Counted from the first letter of the stretch, positions 34,123 through 43,034 are shown. The stretch: 64,000 nucleotides of DNA from Bradyrhizobium sp. Arg816 (GCF_029989365.1 NZ_JAPRAQ010000013.1:124001-188000), one strand, 5' to 3'. Notes: generated by a model not told the origin, from the sequence alone. Numbers and translations: made by a program.

Positions 34123-34902
34123 CTACTTCTCCTTCACCGGCACCGTGTAGTTCAGGATCAACCGGCCACCATCCGGATAGATCGTCTGCCCCGTGATATA
34201 GGACGCATCGTCGCTGGCGAGGAACGCGACGACGGACGCCACCTCGCTCGGCTCACCACCACGGCCAGCCGGCGTGCGTGACATCACGGTCTTGCGGGCA
34301 TCCTCCGAGGTGTAGATGGACGACGCCACCATGTCGGTCAGGATCGTGCCGGGCCCGACCGCGACGACGCGGATGTTGTGCGGGGCGAGCGCGACGGCGG
34401 CGACCGAGGTCAGCTGCTTCATGCCGCCCTTGGAGATGGCGTAGGTCGCAAGCGTCGGGATCGCCAGCAGCGCGTTCACCGAGGACATGTTGATGATGAC
34501 CCCGCCGCCGCCCTGCGCGATCATCTGCTTGGCCGCCGCCTGCACGCCGAAGAACGCGCCCTTCAGATTGATGCCGATGATTTCGTCGAATTCCTCTTCG
34601 GAAATCTCCAGGATGTCGCGGTTGCGGGCGACGCCGGCATTGTTGACCATGATGTCGAGCCGGCCGAATTCTCTGACCGCGGTCGCCACCGCACGATCGA
34701 CATCCGCACGCCGCGCGACGTGACATGGCACGGCATACAATTCCTTGGGCTTGCCCAGCTCGTTGACCGTCTTCTCGAGCTCATCCGTATCGACGTCCGA
34801 GATGACGACCTTGACGCCGTCCTCGAGGAATCGCTTTGCGCACGCCTTGCCTATACCGCGCGCCGCGCCGGTGATGACGGCGACCTTGCCGGATAGTTTC
34901 AT
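34123..34902 (-). CDS. short-chain dehydrogenase/reductase (SDR)
   Basis: 259-aa classical SDR. TGAARGIG cofactor motif (about 12-19), an acidic SDVD after strand 2 favouring NAD(H), NNAG (about 86-89), catalytic Ser in MSSVNALL and YAISK (about 152-156). ATG 34902 has GGAG 8 nt upstream; the GTG nine bases earlier has no room for one. It follows the split ThDP decarboxylase genes by 57 bp and may oxidise or reduce their aldehyde product. Confidence 0.92.
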   Translation of the reverse strand: MKLSGKVAVITGAARGIGKACAKRFLEDGVKVVISDVDTDELEKTVNELGKPKELYAVPCHVARRADVDRAVATAVREFGRLDIMVNNAGVARNRDILEISEEEFDEIIGINLKGAFFGVQAAAKQMIAQGGGGVIINMSSVNALLAIPTLATYAISKGGMKQLTSVAAVALAPHNIRVVAVGPGTILTDMVASSIYTSEDARKTVMSRTPAGRGGEPSEVASVVAFLASDDASYITGQTIYPDGGRLILNYTVPVKEK

Positions 34903-34959
34903 GGGTCTCACTCCAGGATAGCTGCTTGGGCAGCGAGCTATCCCGGAGAAGACCCCGGT

Positions 34960-35550
34960 TCAAGCCGCCGCGAAGCCGAGATGAGCACGGAACCGGTTCT
35001 TGATAAAGACGGCATCGCGCGAAGGCAGCGAACGCGGCGGATTTTCGGCCAGAACCTTGACGACAAAAAGCCGCGGGCCATCGGACGGCCCGGCGATCTC
35101 TGCGGCGAGGCGTTGCACCTCCTCGAGCGTCCGCACGGTCGCGGTTGCGGCAAAGCCGCAGGCGACGGCAATTGCCGTGAGATCGACGCCGCGGCCGGTG
35201 TGGCTCGCCTGCATGCCGGTCTCGCCAAAATGCTGGTTGTCGATCACGACGATGTCGAGGTTGCGCGGACGCGCGACGCCGATGGTGGCGATGCCGCCGA
35301 GCCCCATCAATTGCTCGCCATCGCCAGTCAAGGCGAGGACGCGCTTTGCCGGCTGGGCTTGCGCGAGCCCAAGAGCGATCAGCGCGGCGCCGCCCATCGC
35401 GCCCCAGAGATAGAAATTGCCGTCGTGATCCTCCACGGAATGCAGGTCGTAGGTGGGCGAGCCGAGACCGGAGACGACCAGCGTGTCCTTGCGGTCCTCT
35501 AGGAGCGCGGCGACAGCGACGCGACGATCGAGTTGAGCTTGCATTGGCAT
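34960..35550 (-). CDS. ThDP-dependent decarboxylase, beta (PP-domain) subunit
   Basis: 196-aa pyrophosphate-binding half of a ThDP enzyme, like ComE of sulfopyruvate decarboxylase or the C-terminal part of phosphonopyruvate decarboxylase. The cofactor motif GDGEQLMGLGG (about 76-86) ends in IDNQHFGETG, giving the GDG-to-N spacing for Mg-ThDP. Its ATG overlaps the stop of the alpha gene by one base (TGATG). Decarboxylates a 2-oxo acid to an aldehyde; the substrate is not known. Confidence 0.88.
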   Translation of the reverse strand: MPMQAQLDRRVAVAALLEDRKDTLVVSGLGSPTYDLHSVEDHDGNFYLWGAMGGAALIALGLAQAQPAKRVLALTGDGEQLMGLGGIATIGVARPRNLDIVVIDNQHFGETGMQASHTGRGVDLTAIAVACGFAATATVRTLEEVQRLAAEIAGPSDGPRLFVVKVLAENPPRSLPSRDAVFIKNRFRAHLGFAAA

Positions 35551-36092
35551 CACCACTTCTTCTTGCCGATCAGGCGTTGCCCGATCAGAACCGCGATCTG
35601 CTGATCGGAATCGTAGGCGAGCGACGACGCCGATTCGACGGTCTCGACCAGATCTTCCGGCGTCTCCGCGCGCATCACTTTCAGCCCGATCGCTTCCAGC
35701 GACGGCTGCGTCGCCCGGCTCATCGGCACCTGCCACGGATTGAACTCGGCCCATTCGCCGCGCATCGTCACCAGCATCAGCAGCGGAAAGCGCCCGATCG
35801 CCGACAGCGACAGCATGTTGATGCAATTGCCGACCCCGCTCGACTGCATCAGCAGCACGCTGCGCTGGCCACCGAGCCAGGCGCCGGCGGCGATCGCGAT
35901 GCCCTCCTCTTCCGTCGTCAGCACGTTGGTGGTGACGTCGCGGTCGGCCGAGAACATGCGGATGAGCTGGCTATGGCCGGCATCGGGCACGTAGGACATC
36001 TGCCTGACGTCGGCGGCTTTGAGGATACGATAGAGCTCGGACGGCCAGTCGTCGCTGCTGCGCGTTTCGGGATTGGGTTGAGGACTATGCAC
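35550..36092 (-). CDS. ThDP-dependent decarboxylase, alpha (PYR-domain) subunit
   Basis: 180-aa pyrimidine-binding half, ComD-like. It contains the activating glutamate in TTEEEGIAIAAGAWLGG (about 59-75) and MQSSGVGNCINML (about 82-94). Being half size and overlapping the beta gene, it should form a heteromeric decarboxylase. It is preceded by 325 bp of non-coding sequence with repeats, then gntR. No sulfolactate or phosphonate gene is adjacent, so the sulfopyruvate assignment is not supported. Confidence 0.87.
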   Translation of the reverse strand: MHSPQPNPETRSSDDWPSELYRILKAADVRQMSYVPDAGHSQLIRMFSADRDVTTNVLTTEEEGIAIAAGAWLGGQRSVLLMQSSGVGNCINMLSLSAIGRFPLLMLVTMRGEWAEFNPWQVPMSRATQPSLEAIGLKVMRAETPEDLVETVESASSLAYDSDQQIAVLIGQRLIGKKKW

Positions 36093-36417
36093 CGCGAGGT
36101 CTCCATGAAATTCGAGCGGACGCTAGCGATTATTCCGCGCGACGGCTCTGACCGTCTGGCACGATCAGGTATTGAAGGATTATATAGCTGCCAGCGAGTT
36201 CAGCGCGAACGATGCGCATTGCTGCGCCCTCTCCCCTCGTGGGAGAGGGCACCACCGCAGGTTGACAAGAATTCACTTGGGTGAGGGGTTGCCTCCGCGC
36301 ACTCATGCGCATCGGTATGCGCCGAGAGATACCTCTCATCCGGCGCTTCGCGCCACCTTCTCCCACATCCGCCTTCGCCAAGGCTTCGGCGGACATGAGG
36401 GGAGAAGGAAGAAGACC
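36093..36417. repeat. intergenic repeat region
   Basis: A perfect hairpin GCCCTCTCCC-CTCGT-GGGAGAGGGC is at 36226-36250. A second imperfect one spans about 36357-36410, from CCTTCTCCC to GGGAGAAGG, with an inner CCGCCTTCGCC/GGCTTCGGCGG pair. Both are of the dispersed GGGAGAGGG type common in this group. No gene is seen. The hairpins could also act as terminators for gntR. Confidence 0.6.
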
Positions 36418-37131
36418 TCAATTCGCCGCAGACCTTGGCGCGGCCGGCATGTAAATCTGCGCGTAGCCTTCCTTGATCGCCGACGTGATGCGATCCAGCC
36501 GGCGGTCGATGTGCTTCTCCAGCACCGAGACGCAGGCCTCTTCGTCGCGCGCCTTCAATCCTTCGACGACTGCGCGGTGCTCAGCCTGGGTGTTGGAGCG
36601 GTTGATGCGGTCCATGTCGATCCAGCGCACGAAGCGGATGCGGGCGTTGACGTTGCGCAGCACGCGCAGCATCTCGGCGTTGTTCGACATCCCCATCAGC
36701 CGCTCGTGAAAGGTCTCGTCGAGTTCGACCAGCTCCACCGACGAACGCTCGCCGGGATCGGGACCGGTGGCTTCGAGGAATTTCAGGAGCGCGTCGATGT
36801 CCTCATCCCCAGCGCGCTTGATGGCGAGGCGGATCGAGGCGACCTCGATCGATTTGCGCAGCTCGTAGAGATCGAAGATCTCGTGGGCGTCGAGCTCGCG
36901 GCAGAAGAAGCCCTTGCCCGGCGTGAAGCGCAGGAAGCCTTCGGTGTTGAGACGGTTGAGCGCTTCGCGCAGCGGCGTGCGGCTGACGCCGAGGCGCTTT
37001 GCCAGTTCGCCCTCGTTGAGCCGTTCGCCCGGCTTGAACTCATAGCTCACGGCCATCGCCTTGAGCTGTTCATAGACGCGATCGACGATACTATCGGAAG
37101 CCAGTTCCACGTTACTCTTCATCAGCTGCAT
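36418..37131 (-). CDS. GntR-family regulator, FCD (FadR) type
   Basis: 237 aa. N-terminal winged helix with the GntR motif FKPGERLNEGELAKRLGVSR and TPLREALNRL (about 32-62), then an all-helical FCD domain with metal-binding His/Asp positions (ELDETFHERLMG; AEHRAVVEGL). Start at ATG 37131; ATG 37122 is an alternative and neither has a clear ribosome site. Probably controls the flanking 2-oxo-acid/amino-acid genes. Inverted repeats at 37144 and 42007 are candidate operators. Confidence 0.92.
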   Translation of the reverse strand: MQLMKSNVELASDSIVDRVYEQLKAMAVSYEFKPGERLNEGELAKRLGVSRTPLREALNRLNTEGFLRFTPGKGFFCRELDAHEIFDLYELRKSIEVASIRLAIKRAGDEDIDALLKFLEATGPDPGERSSVELVELDETFHERLMGMSNNAEMLRVLRNVNARIRFVRWIDMDRINRSNTQAEHRAVVEGLKARDEEACVSVLEKHIDRRLDRITSAIKEGYAQIYMPAAPRSAAN

Positions 37132-37143
37132 TCATGCCCGAAC

Positions 37144-37166
37144 ACAGCCCAATATACCGGGGCTGT
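37144..37166. promoter_or_regulatory. inverted repeat upstream of gntR
   Basis: ACAGCCC-N9-GGGCTGT, 12 bp before the gntR start, with an ATATACC core in the spacer. It could be an autoregulatory operator, or a weak terminator for the racemase gene. Confidence 0.45.
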
Positions 37167-37230
37167 ATGGACGATTGCAATCCAAACAGCTGCTTAGCAC
37201 ATCTTGTGCAGAGCTTTGCGACAGCCGGAC

Positions 37231-37974
37231 TCAGGCAAACGCGCGCGGGCGCAGTCCAGCATGAAACCAGGTGATCATGGAATAGATGTCGTAGACCGGC
37301 AGTCCAACTTCAGCCTGCAAAGCTGCCGCATAAGGCGGCATGTTGGTGCATTCGAGCACGATGGCGCCGACATCGGGGTTCTTCGCGACCAGCTCCATGC
37401 CCGCCTCGACCACGTCACGCTCGGCCTGAGCCACATCCATGTCGTCCTTCTCGGCCTTGATCAGGACGCGAAAGAATTCCTTGCCATGCTCGGTACCGAC
37501 CAGTGGCGTATCGAGCGGCACGCCGGCGCCTTCGAGATGGGCCGGCGTCAAGGTCGAGCCTGACACCGTGACGAGGCCGACGCGTTTGCCCGGCGGCAAG
37601 GTCGCCTGCACCCACGGCACCTGCATCAGCGACGAGGTCGCAACGGGAACGCCGACGGCGGCTGCGATCTCCTTCTGGAACAGCGAGAGGAAGCCGCAAT
37701 TGGTGGTGATGGCTTCCGCGCCCAACCGGACCAGGTCCTTGGCCGCATCGATGAAGTCAGGCAGCAGGCCGGCGGCGCCCTTCAGCACCACCTTCTCCGG
37801 CGACGCGCCGCTCACCACACGATAGAGCACGGGGAACGGCCAGGTCGCGCCGTTGCCCATGTCGCCGGGAATGCGGGGAAAGCGCGCTTCCAGCATCAAG
37901 ATGCCGAGCGGCGCGCCATAGATGGCCTTGCCGCCGCGGGCGATGCGAGAGGACGAGTTGGCTGGATAGGTCAT
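37231..37974 (-). CDS. aspartate/glutamate racemase superfamily protein
   Basis: 247 aa. The two catalytic cysteines of cofactor-independent racemases are present in ITTNCGFLS (about 89-97) and LECTNMPPYA (about 211-220). The family also includes hydantoin racemases and maleate isomerases, so the substrate is uncertain. It follows the DadA-like gene by 9 bp. It could racemise an L-amino acid so that the D-specific oxidase can act. Confidence 0.82.
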   Translation of the reverse strand: MTYPANSSSRIARGGKAIYGAPLGILMLEARFPRIPGDMGNGATWPFPVLYRVVSGASPEKVVLKGAAGLLPDFIDAAKDLVRLGAEAITTNCGFLSLFQKEIAAAVGVPVATSSLMQVPWVQATLPPGKRVGLVTVSGSTLTPAHLEGAGVPLDTPLVGTEHGKEFFRVLIKAEKDDMDVAQAERDVVEAGMELVAKNPDVGAIVLECTNMPPYAAALQAEVGLPVYDIYSMITWFHAGLRPRAFA

Positions 37975-37983
37975 GGTGCGTTC

Positions 37984-39249
37984 TCAGAGGAAGCGAGTGG
38001 GCGCGAACGGCGCAAGCGGAATCTCCGGCTGCTTGCCGCTCAGGAGCTGCGCGACGAGACGGCCGGTGCGGGCCGATCCGACCAGGCCGACATGGCCGTG
38101 GCCGAAGGCGTAGACGATATCGCGCGAGGCGCGCGCATGGCCGATGCAGGGCAGCCCATCCGGCATGCTCGGCCGATGACCGAACCAGGTCTTGATGCGC
38201 GAGGGCGGAATGTCCTTCGGCAGTTTCGGGAACATGCTGAACAGGTTGTTGCGCAGGATCTCGGCGCGCTTCCAGTTCGGCGCGGCCTCGAGGCCGGCGA
38301 TCTCGACCGTGCCGGCGGCGCGCAGGCCCTTGTCGGTCCAGTTCACCACCATGCTGACGTCGGACGCCATCATCGAGCTGCGCGGACCCGATTCCGGGTT
38401 CTCGATCATGACGTGATAGCCGCGCTCGGTCTCGAGCGGCAAGGGATCGCCGACCGATGCGGTGAGCTGCTTTGACCGCGCGCCGGCGGAGACCACCGCG
38501 GCATCGCAAGCAATCTCACCGGTTTCGGTGAGAACGGCAACGAGCTTGTTGCCTGAAAGCTTCAGACCGGTCGCCCTGGCATGAACGAGCTTGGCACCGC
38601 TCGCGAGCGCGTGCTGGGCCAGCGCCGCAACGTAAGCGCCGGGATCGCGGCAGCGGCCGGCTTCCTCCACCACCACGCCAAACGTGTAGCGCGGATGCAG
38701 ATCCGGCTCGCGCTGACGCATCTCGTCGGCGTTCAGCTCCAGCCATTCGACGCCGACCTTCTTGCGCAGGCGCCAGCCGAGATTGCTGTCGAAATTGCCG
38801 CGCGACGGGAATACGTGCATCACGCCGTTGCGCTCGACCAACTCAGGCACGCCCGCTTCTTCCGCGAGCTTCTTGTGCAGCAACGGCGCGTCCTTCAGCA
38901 GATCGCGCAGCGCAAACGCCGTCTTCTCGACCCGTGCCTCGGTCCAGCCCGAGAGCAAATACTTGATCAGCCAGGGCAGCGCCTTCGGCAAGTAAGACCA
39001 GCGGATCGCGAGCGGGCCGAGCGGGTCCATCAGATAACCCGGCACCTTCTTCCAGAGGCCCGGCTCGGCCGGCGGAATCACCGAATGCGAGGAGAGCCAG
39101 CCGGCATTGCCATAGCTCGCCGCCTGTTCGCCACCGGGCTCGGCCGCGTCGATCAGCGTGACGCGATGACCCTCGCGTAGCGCCTCGATGGCGCTGATCA
39201 CGCCGATCGCGCCGGCTCCGATGATGGCGACGTGGCGGCCCTCCGACAT
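37984..39249 (-). CDS. D-amino-acid dehydrogenase (DadA-like) FAD oxidoreductase
   Basis: 421 aa, DAO family. FAD motif AIIGAGAIGVISAIEALREG (about 9-28) ends in LID; the C-terminal FGHGHVGLVGSARTG (about 386-400) is the DadA-type flavin loop. It has no signal peptide and would work at the inner membrane, oxidising a D-amino acid to a 2-oxo acid plus ammonia. It lies between the ThDP enzyme (3 bp gap) and the racemase (9 bp gap), a tight operon. Glycine or opine oxidases are alternatives. Confidence 0.9.
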   Translation of the reverse strand: MSEGRHVAIIGAGAIGVISAIEALREGHRVTLIDAAEPGGEQAASYGNAGWLSSHSVIPPAEPGLWKKVPGYLMDPLGPLAIRWSYLPKALPWLIKYLLSGWTEARVEKTAFALRDLLKDAPLLHKKLAEEAGVPELVERNGVMHVFPSRGNFDSNLGWRLRKKVGVEWLELNADEMRQREPDLHPRYTFGVVVEEAGRCRDPGAYVAALAQHALASGAKLVHARATGLKLSGNKLVAVLTETGEIACDAAVVSAGARSKQLTASVGDPLPLETERGYHVMIENPESGPRSSMMASDVSMVVNWTDKGLRAAGTVEIAGLEAAPNWKRAEILRNNLFSMFPKLPKDIPPSRIKTWFGHRPSMPDGLPCIGHARASRDIVYAFGHGHVGLVGSARTGRLVAQLLSGKQPEIPLAPFAPTRFL

Positions 39250-39252
39250 CGC

Positions 39253-40914
39253 TTAGGCCTTCACTGTCGGCACAAAATCCTTGCCGACCGAGATCGCCCT
39301 GGAATCGATGATGCAGTGGAGGATCGACGGCTTGCCCGAGGCCAGTGCGCGCTCGAAGGCCGGCGCGAACTCTTCGGTGCGCTCGACGCGCTCGCCATGG
39401 CCGCCGAACGCCTTCGCATACATCGCGAAGTCGGGGTTCTTGAGCTGGGTTCCGACGACGCGGCCGGGGTAGTCACGCTCCTGGTGCATGCGGATGGTGC
39501 CGTATTGCGAATTGTCGACGACGATGACCACGAGCGGCGCATCGTACTGCACGGCGGTCGCGAATTCCTGGCCGTTCATCAGGAAGCAGCCATCACCTGC
39601 AAAGGCGACGACGACGCGATCCGGATATTGCCGTTTTGCGAGCACCGCCGCCGGCACGCCATAGCCCATCGAGCCCGAGGTCGGCGCGAGCTGGGCGGCA
39701 AAGCTGTGGAAGCGGTGATGACGGTGGATCCAGCCGGCGTAATTGCCGGCGCCGTTGCAGACGATCGCGTCCTTCGGCAGGCGGTCGCGCAGCCAGGTCA
39801 TGACCTGGCCGTACTGGAACGTGCCCGGCAACTCACGCGCCTTATCGGTCCAGGCGAGGTAATCGGCATGCGCCTTGGCGGCCTCGCCCTTCCAGGCAAC
39901 GGCGCCAGCGGGCTTCAGCGTCTCGACTGCGGCGGCGAACGCGGCGGGCGTCGCCTGGATCGCGAGCGCCGGCTGATAGATGCGGCCGAGCTCTTCGGAG
40001 CCCGGGTGAACGTGGATCAGCTTCTGCTGCGGGGTCGGAATGTCGAGCAGCGTGTAGGACGAGGACGGCATCTCCGACATGCGGCCGCCGATGAGGAGAA
40101 TGACGTCGGCGCCATCGATACGCGCCTTCAGGCCCGGGCTCGGCCCGATGCCGAGATCGCCGGCATAATGCGAATGATCGGCGTCGATCAGCGAGGCCCG
40201 GCGGAACGAGGTCGCGACCGGCAGGTCGAACCGCTCGGCAAAGCGCGCGATGCTCCTGGTCGCCTCATCCGTCCAGCGCGAGCCGCCGAGGATGACCAGC
40301 GGCGCCTTGGCGCTCGCGAGCATGGCGCCGACGCGCTCGATATCAGCAGGCGCGGGCCAGCTCACGGCCGGCTCGATGCGCATGGCGTCCGCAACGGCCG
40401 CGGTTTCGGTCAGCATGTTCTCCGGCAGCGCGATCACCACGGGACCCGGACGGCCCTGCATCGCGACCCGGAAGGCGCGCGCGACCAGCTCCGGAATGCG
40501 ATCGGGGCGATCGATCTCGACCGCCCACTTGGCCATGGTGCCGAACACCGCCTTGTAGTCGAGCTCCTGGAACGCCTCGCGCTCGCGCATGCCGGTGTCG
40601 ACCTGTCCGACGAACAGGATCATCGGCGTCGAATCCTGCATCGCGATGTGGACGCCGTGGCTGGCATTGGTGGCGCCGGGGCCGCGGGTGACGAAGCAGA
40701 TTCCGGGACGGCCGGTCAGCTTGCCATAGGCTTCCGCCATCATCGCAGCACCGCCTTCGGCGCGGCAGATCACGACGTCGATCGGGCTGTCATGCAGCGC
40801 ATCGAGCGCCGCGAGGTAGCTCTCGCCCGGCACGCAGGTGACGCGCTCGACGCCTTGGGCGACGAGCTGATCGATCAGGATCTGGCCCCCGGTGCGGGTG
40901 TTGCGAATGGTCAT
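39253..40914 (-). CDS. ThDP-dependent enzyme of the acetolactate synthase-like family
   Basis: 553 aa, full three-domain layout. Activating Glu in CVPGESYLAALDAL (about 26-39), central domain with ILLIGGRMSE, and PP domain with AFAGDGCFLMNGQEFATAVQ followed by VVDNSQYG (about 435-470). Not a biosynthetic ilvB by context; such proteins are often decarboxylases or lyases of 2-oxo acids. Its start overlaps, as ATGA, the stop of an aminotransferase relic. It precedes the DadA-like gene by 3 bp, so its substrate is probably the 2-oxo acid made there. Confidence 0.88.
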   Translation of the reverse strand: MTIRNTRTGGQILIDQLVAQGVERVTCVPGESYLAALDALHDSPIDVVICRAEGGAAMMAEAYGKLTGRPGICFVTRGPGATNASHGVHIAMQDSTPMILFVGQVDTGMREREAFQELDYKAVFGTMAKWAVEIDRPDRIPELVARAFRVAMQGRPGPVVIALPENMLTETAAVADAMRIEPAVSWPAPADIERVGAMLASAKAPLVILGGSRWTDEATRSIARFAERFDLPVATSFRRASLIDADHSHYAGDLGIGPSPGLKARIDGADVILLIGGRMSEMPSSSYTLLDIPTPQQKLIHVHPGSEELGRIYQPALAIQATPAAFAAAVETLKPAGAVAWKGEAAKAHADYLAWTDKARELPGTFQYGQVMTWLRDRLPKDAIVCNGAGNYAGWIHRHHRFHSFAAQLAPTSGSMGYGVPAAVLAKRQYPDRVVVAFAGDGCFLMNGQEFATAVQYDAPLVVIVVDNSQYGTIRMHQERDYPGRVVGTQLKNPDFAMYAKAFGGHGERVERTEEFAPAFERALASGKPSILHCIIDSRAISVGKDFVPTVKA

Positions 40915-41060
40915 GACGGCTCCCTGCAGGCTTTGGCGATGCGCATCACGGCTTCGCGCAAGTTTTGTTCCGAGGTGGCGTAGGACAGGCCGACAGGGGG
41001 CGCAAGTGCGAAAGGCCTGCCGTCTCCTGCGCAGGCATCATGCCCGGCTTCGATGATTGC
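40911..41060 (-). pseudogene. C-terminal relic of a class I/II aminotransferase
   Basis: Reading on the minus strand towards the ThDP gene, an open frame gives VGLSYATSEQNLREAVMRIA, then KACREPS and a stop at 40911-40913. This looks like the end of a PLP aminotransferase, whose family signature near the C-terminus is (R)LSYATS..NL.EA..RI. The stop overlaps the ThDP start (ATGA). No upstream aminotransferase body remains; the 2-hydroxyacid dehydrogenase ends at 41062. The recognisable part is about 40911-40995; the rest of the frame is weaker. Confidence 0.5.
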
Positions 41061-41061
41061 A

Positions 41062-41979
41062 CTACCGGCCCGCCGCGATGATGCGGCGGCAATGATCGAG
41101 CGCCGCGCCGATCAGGTTGTCGCTCGCCTCCGGCGTACGGAACGCCGAATGCGCCGACAGCGTCACGTTCGGCAGCTTCGTGAGCGGATGGCCCGCCGGC
41201 AGCGGCTCGACGGTGAAGACGTCGAGGCCGGCATGCGCAATGTGGCCCGCGTGGAGCGCGTCGAGCATCGCGTCCTCGTCGACCACGGCGCCGCGCGCGG
41301 TGTTGATTAGGATGCTGCCGGGACGCATCTGCGCGATGCGTTCGCGTGACAGAAAACCCTTGGTCTCGTCGTTGAGCAACAGATGCAGCGAGACGACGTG
41401 GCTATCCGCGAGCAGCTTCTCCAGCGGAACGAACTCGACGCCCGGATGCGTCTTCGGCGTCCTGTTCCAGGCGATCACCTTCATGCCGCAGCCCGCCGCC
41501 ATCCGCGCGGCTTCCGCGGCGATGCCGCCGAAGCCGATCAGGCCAAGCGTCTTGCCCGTGAGCTGGACAGCGTCGCGGCGCAGCCAGTTGCCCTCGCGCA
41601 TGCCACGATCCATCTCGCCAAAGCTTTTTGCTGAGGCCCACATCAATGCAATCGCGCATTCGGCGACCGCGGTGTCGCCGTAGCCCTTGATGGTGTGAAC
41701 CGAGATGCCGCGGTCGGCGAGCTCCTCGGGATTCATGTAGCTGCGCGCGCCGGTGCCGAGGAAGACGACATGCTTCAGCGTCGCGCACCTGGCGGCAATC
41801 GCCGTCGGCACCGCGGTGTGGTCGACGATCATGATCTCCACACCATCGAGAAGGCGCGGCAGGTCGTCTGGCGAGATGGCGGGATTACGGTTCACGCTGA
41901 CCGGGAGGTTTTCCGCGCGCAGCAGCTTTTCGGTCACTGCGGCAAGGGTGTCGTTGGCGTCGACGAAAAGGGCGCGCAC
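41062..41979 (-). CDS. D-isomer-specific 2-hydroxyacid dehydrogenase
   Basis: 305 aa from GTG 41979, preferred because the upstream ATG 42021 would place the N-terminus inside the divergent control region. NAD motif GLIGFGGIAAEAARMAAG (about 135-152), catalytic Arg in INTARGAVVDE, Glu in FTVEPLPAGH and His in LSAHSAFRTPEA (about 277-288) are all present. Reduces a 2-oxo acid or oxidises a D-2-hydroxy acid with NAD(P). Divergent from the SBP gene at 42088. Confidence 0.9.
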   Translation of the reverse strand: MRALFVDANDTLAAVTEKLLRAENLPVSVNRNPAISPDDLPRLLDGVEIMIVDHTAVPTAIAARCATLKHVVFLGTGARSYMNPEELADRGISVHTIKGYGDTAVAECAIALMWASAKSFGEMDRGMREGNWLRRDAVQLTGKTLGLIGFGGIAAEAARMAAGCGMKVIAWNRTPKTHPGVEFVPLEKLLADSHVVSLHLLLNDETKGFLSRERIAQMRPGSILINTARGAVVDEDAMLDALHAGHIAHAGLDVFTVEPLPAGHPLTKLPNVTLSAHSAFRTPEASDNLIGAALDHCRRIIAAGR

Positions 41980-42006
41980 GGGCCTGTCTGTCCTCTTGGA
42001 ATTAAA

Positions 42007-42035
42007 AATACCGTATTGCATTTTAAACTGAATAC
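42007..42035. promoter_or_regulatory. GntR-type operator candidate
   Basis: AATAC-C-GTATT (42007-42017), a perfect 11-bp inverted repeat, with another AATAC at 42031-42035 forming a wider pair with GTATT at 42013. It sits in the AT-rich gap between the divergent dehydrogenase and SBP genes. Short ATAC/GTAT repeats of this kind are usual for FadR/GntR regulators. Confidence 0.5.
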
Positions 42036-42087
42036 AGAAATAGTCCAGACGCCGGGTTTAATGTCCAGCCTCCCCAGGAGAACTGCC

Positions 42088-42921
42088 ATGAATCGCAGGG
42101 ATGCACTCGCCACTGTCGCCCTCGCCGGTGCCGCGATGGCAACCGGTTCGGCCAAGGCCGACACCCCATCCGGCTCCACGCTCGAGCGGATCAAGAAGAG
42201 CGGCGTGCTGCGGATCGCCGTGATCGCCGGCCAGGATCCCTATTTCCACAAGGACCTCACCACCAATCAATGGTCGGGCGCCTGCATCGACATGGCGAAC
42301 GACATCGCCGGCAAGCTCGGCGCCAAGGTCGAGACGTTGGAATCGACTTGGGGCAACCAGATCCTGGATCTCCAGGCGGACAAGGTCGACCTCGCCTTCG
42401 CCGTGAATCCGACGCCGGAACGCTCGCTGGTCATCGACTTCTCGACGCCGATCCTGGTGCACTCCTTCACCGTCATCACCAAGAAGGGTTTTGCCAAGCC
42501 GCAGACCTGGGCCGAGCTCAACAAGCCGGAGGTCAAGATCGCCGTCGACATCGGCTCGACCCATGAGACCATCGCGCGCCGCTATTGCCCGAAGGCGACG
42601 ATCCTCGGCTTCAAGGAGCGCAACGAGGCGATCCTCGCCGTCGCAACCGGACGCGCGGACTGCAACATCTCGCTGGCGGTGCTGTCGATCGCGACCTTGA
42701 AGAAGAATCCGACGCTCGGCGATCTCGCGGTGCCGCGGCCGCTGCTCACGCTTCCGACCAACATGGGCATCCGCGCCGAAGGCGACCGGCGCTACAAGGA
42801 TTTCCTCAGCGCCTGGGCCGACTACAACCGCTCGCTGGGTCAGACCCGCGAATGGATGCTGAAGGGTTTCGAAGCGGTCGGCCTCAGCGCCGACGACATT
42901 CCCGGCGAAGTGCAGTTCTGA
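42088..42921 (+). CDS. amino-acid-type ABC transporter substrate-binding protein
   Basis: 277-aa family 3 SBP. AGGAG lies 7 nt before ATG 42088. The N-terminus MNRRDALATVALAGAAMATG has a twin-arginine-like pair; cleavage is likely after AKA (about 25). SBP features are LRIAVIAGQDPYFHKDL, DLAFAVNPTPERSLVIDFST and DIGSTHETIARRY. No permease or ATPase genes are adjacent. Divergent from the 2-hydroxyacid dehydrogenase with a shared control region. Confidence 0.92.
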   Translation: MNRRDALATVALAGAAMATGSAKADTPSGSTLERIKKSGVLRIAVIAGQDPYFHKDLTTNQWSGACIDMANDIAGKLGAKVETLESTWGNQILDLQADKVDLAFAVNPTPERSLVIDFSTPILVHSFTVITKKGFAKPQTWAELNKPEVKIAVDIGSTHETIARRYCPKATILGFKERNEAILAVATGRADCNISLAVLSIATLKKNPTLGDLAVPRPLLTLPTNMGIRAEGDRRYKDFLSAWADYNRSLGQTREWMLKGFEAVGLSADDIPGEVQF

Positions 42922-43034
42922 TCCCAGGCTGCGTCGCCCGAACCCTTGATGAAACGGGCCTGAGACGCCGGTTGCGGCCGCTAAGCGTTGGCTCGCGCAC
43001 GCTGCAACACGCATGAGGCAGCATGGCAGCAAGC

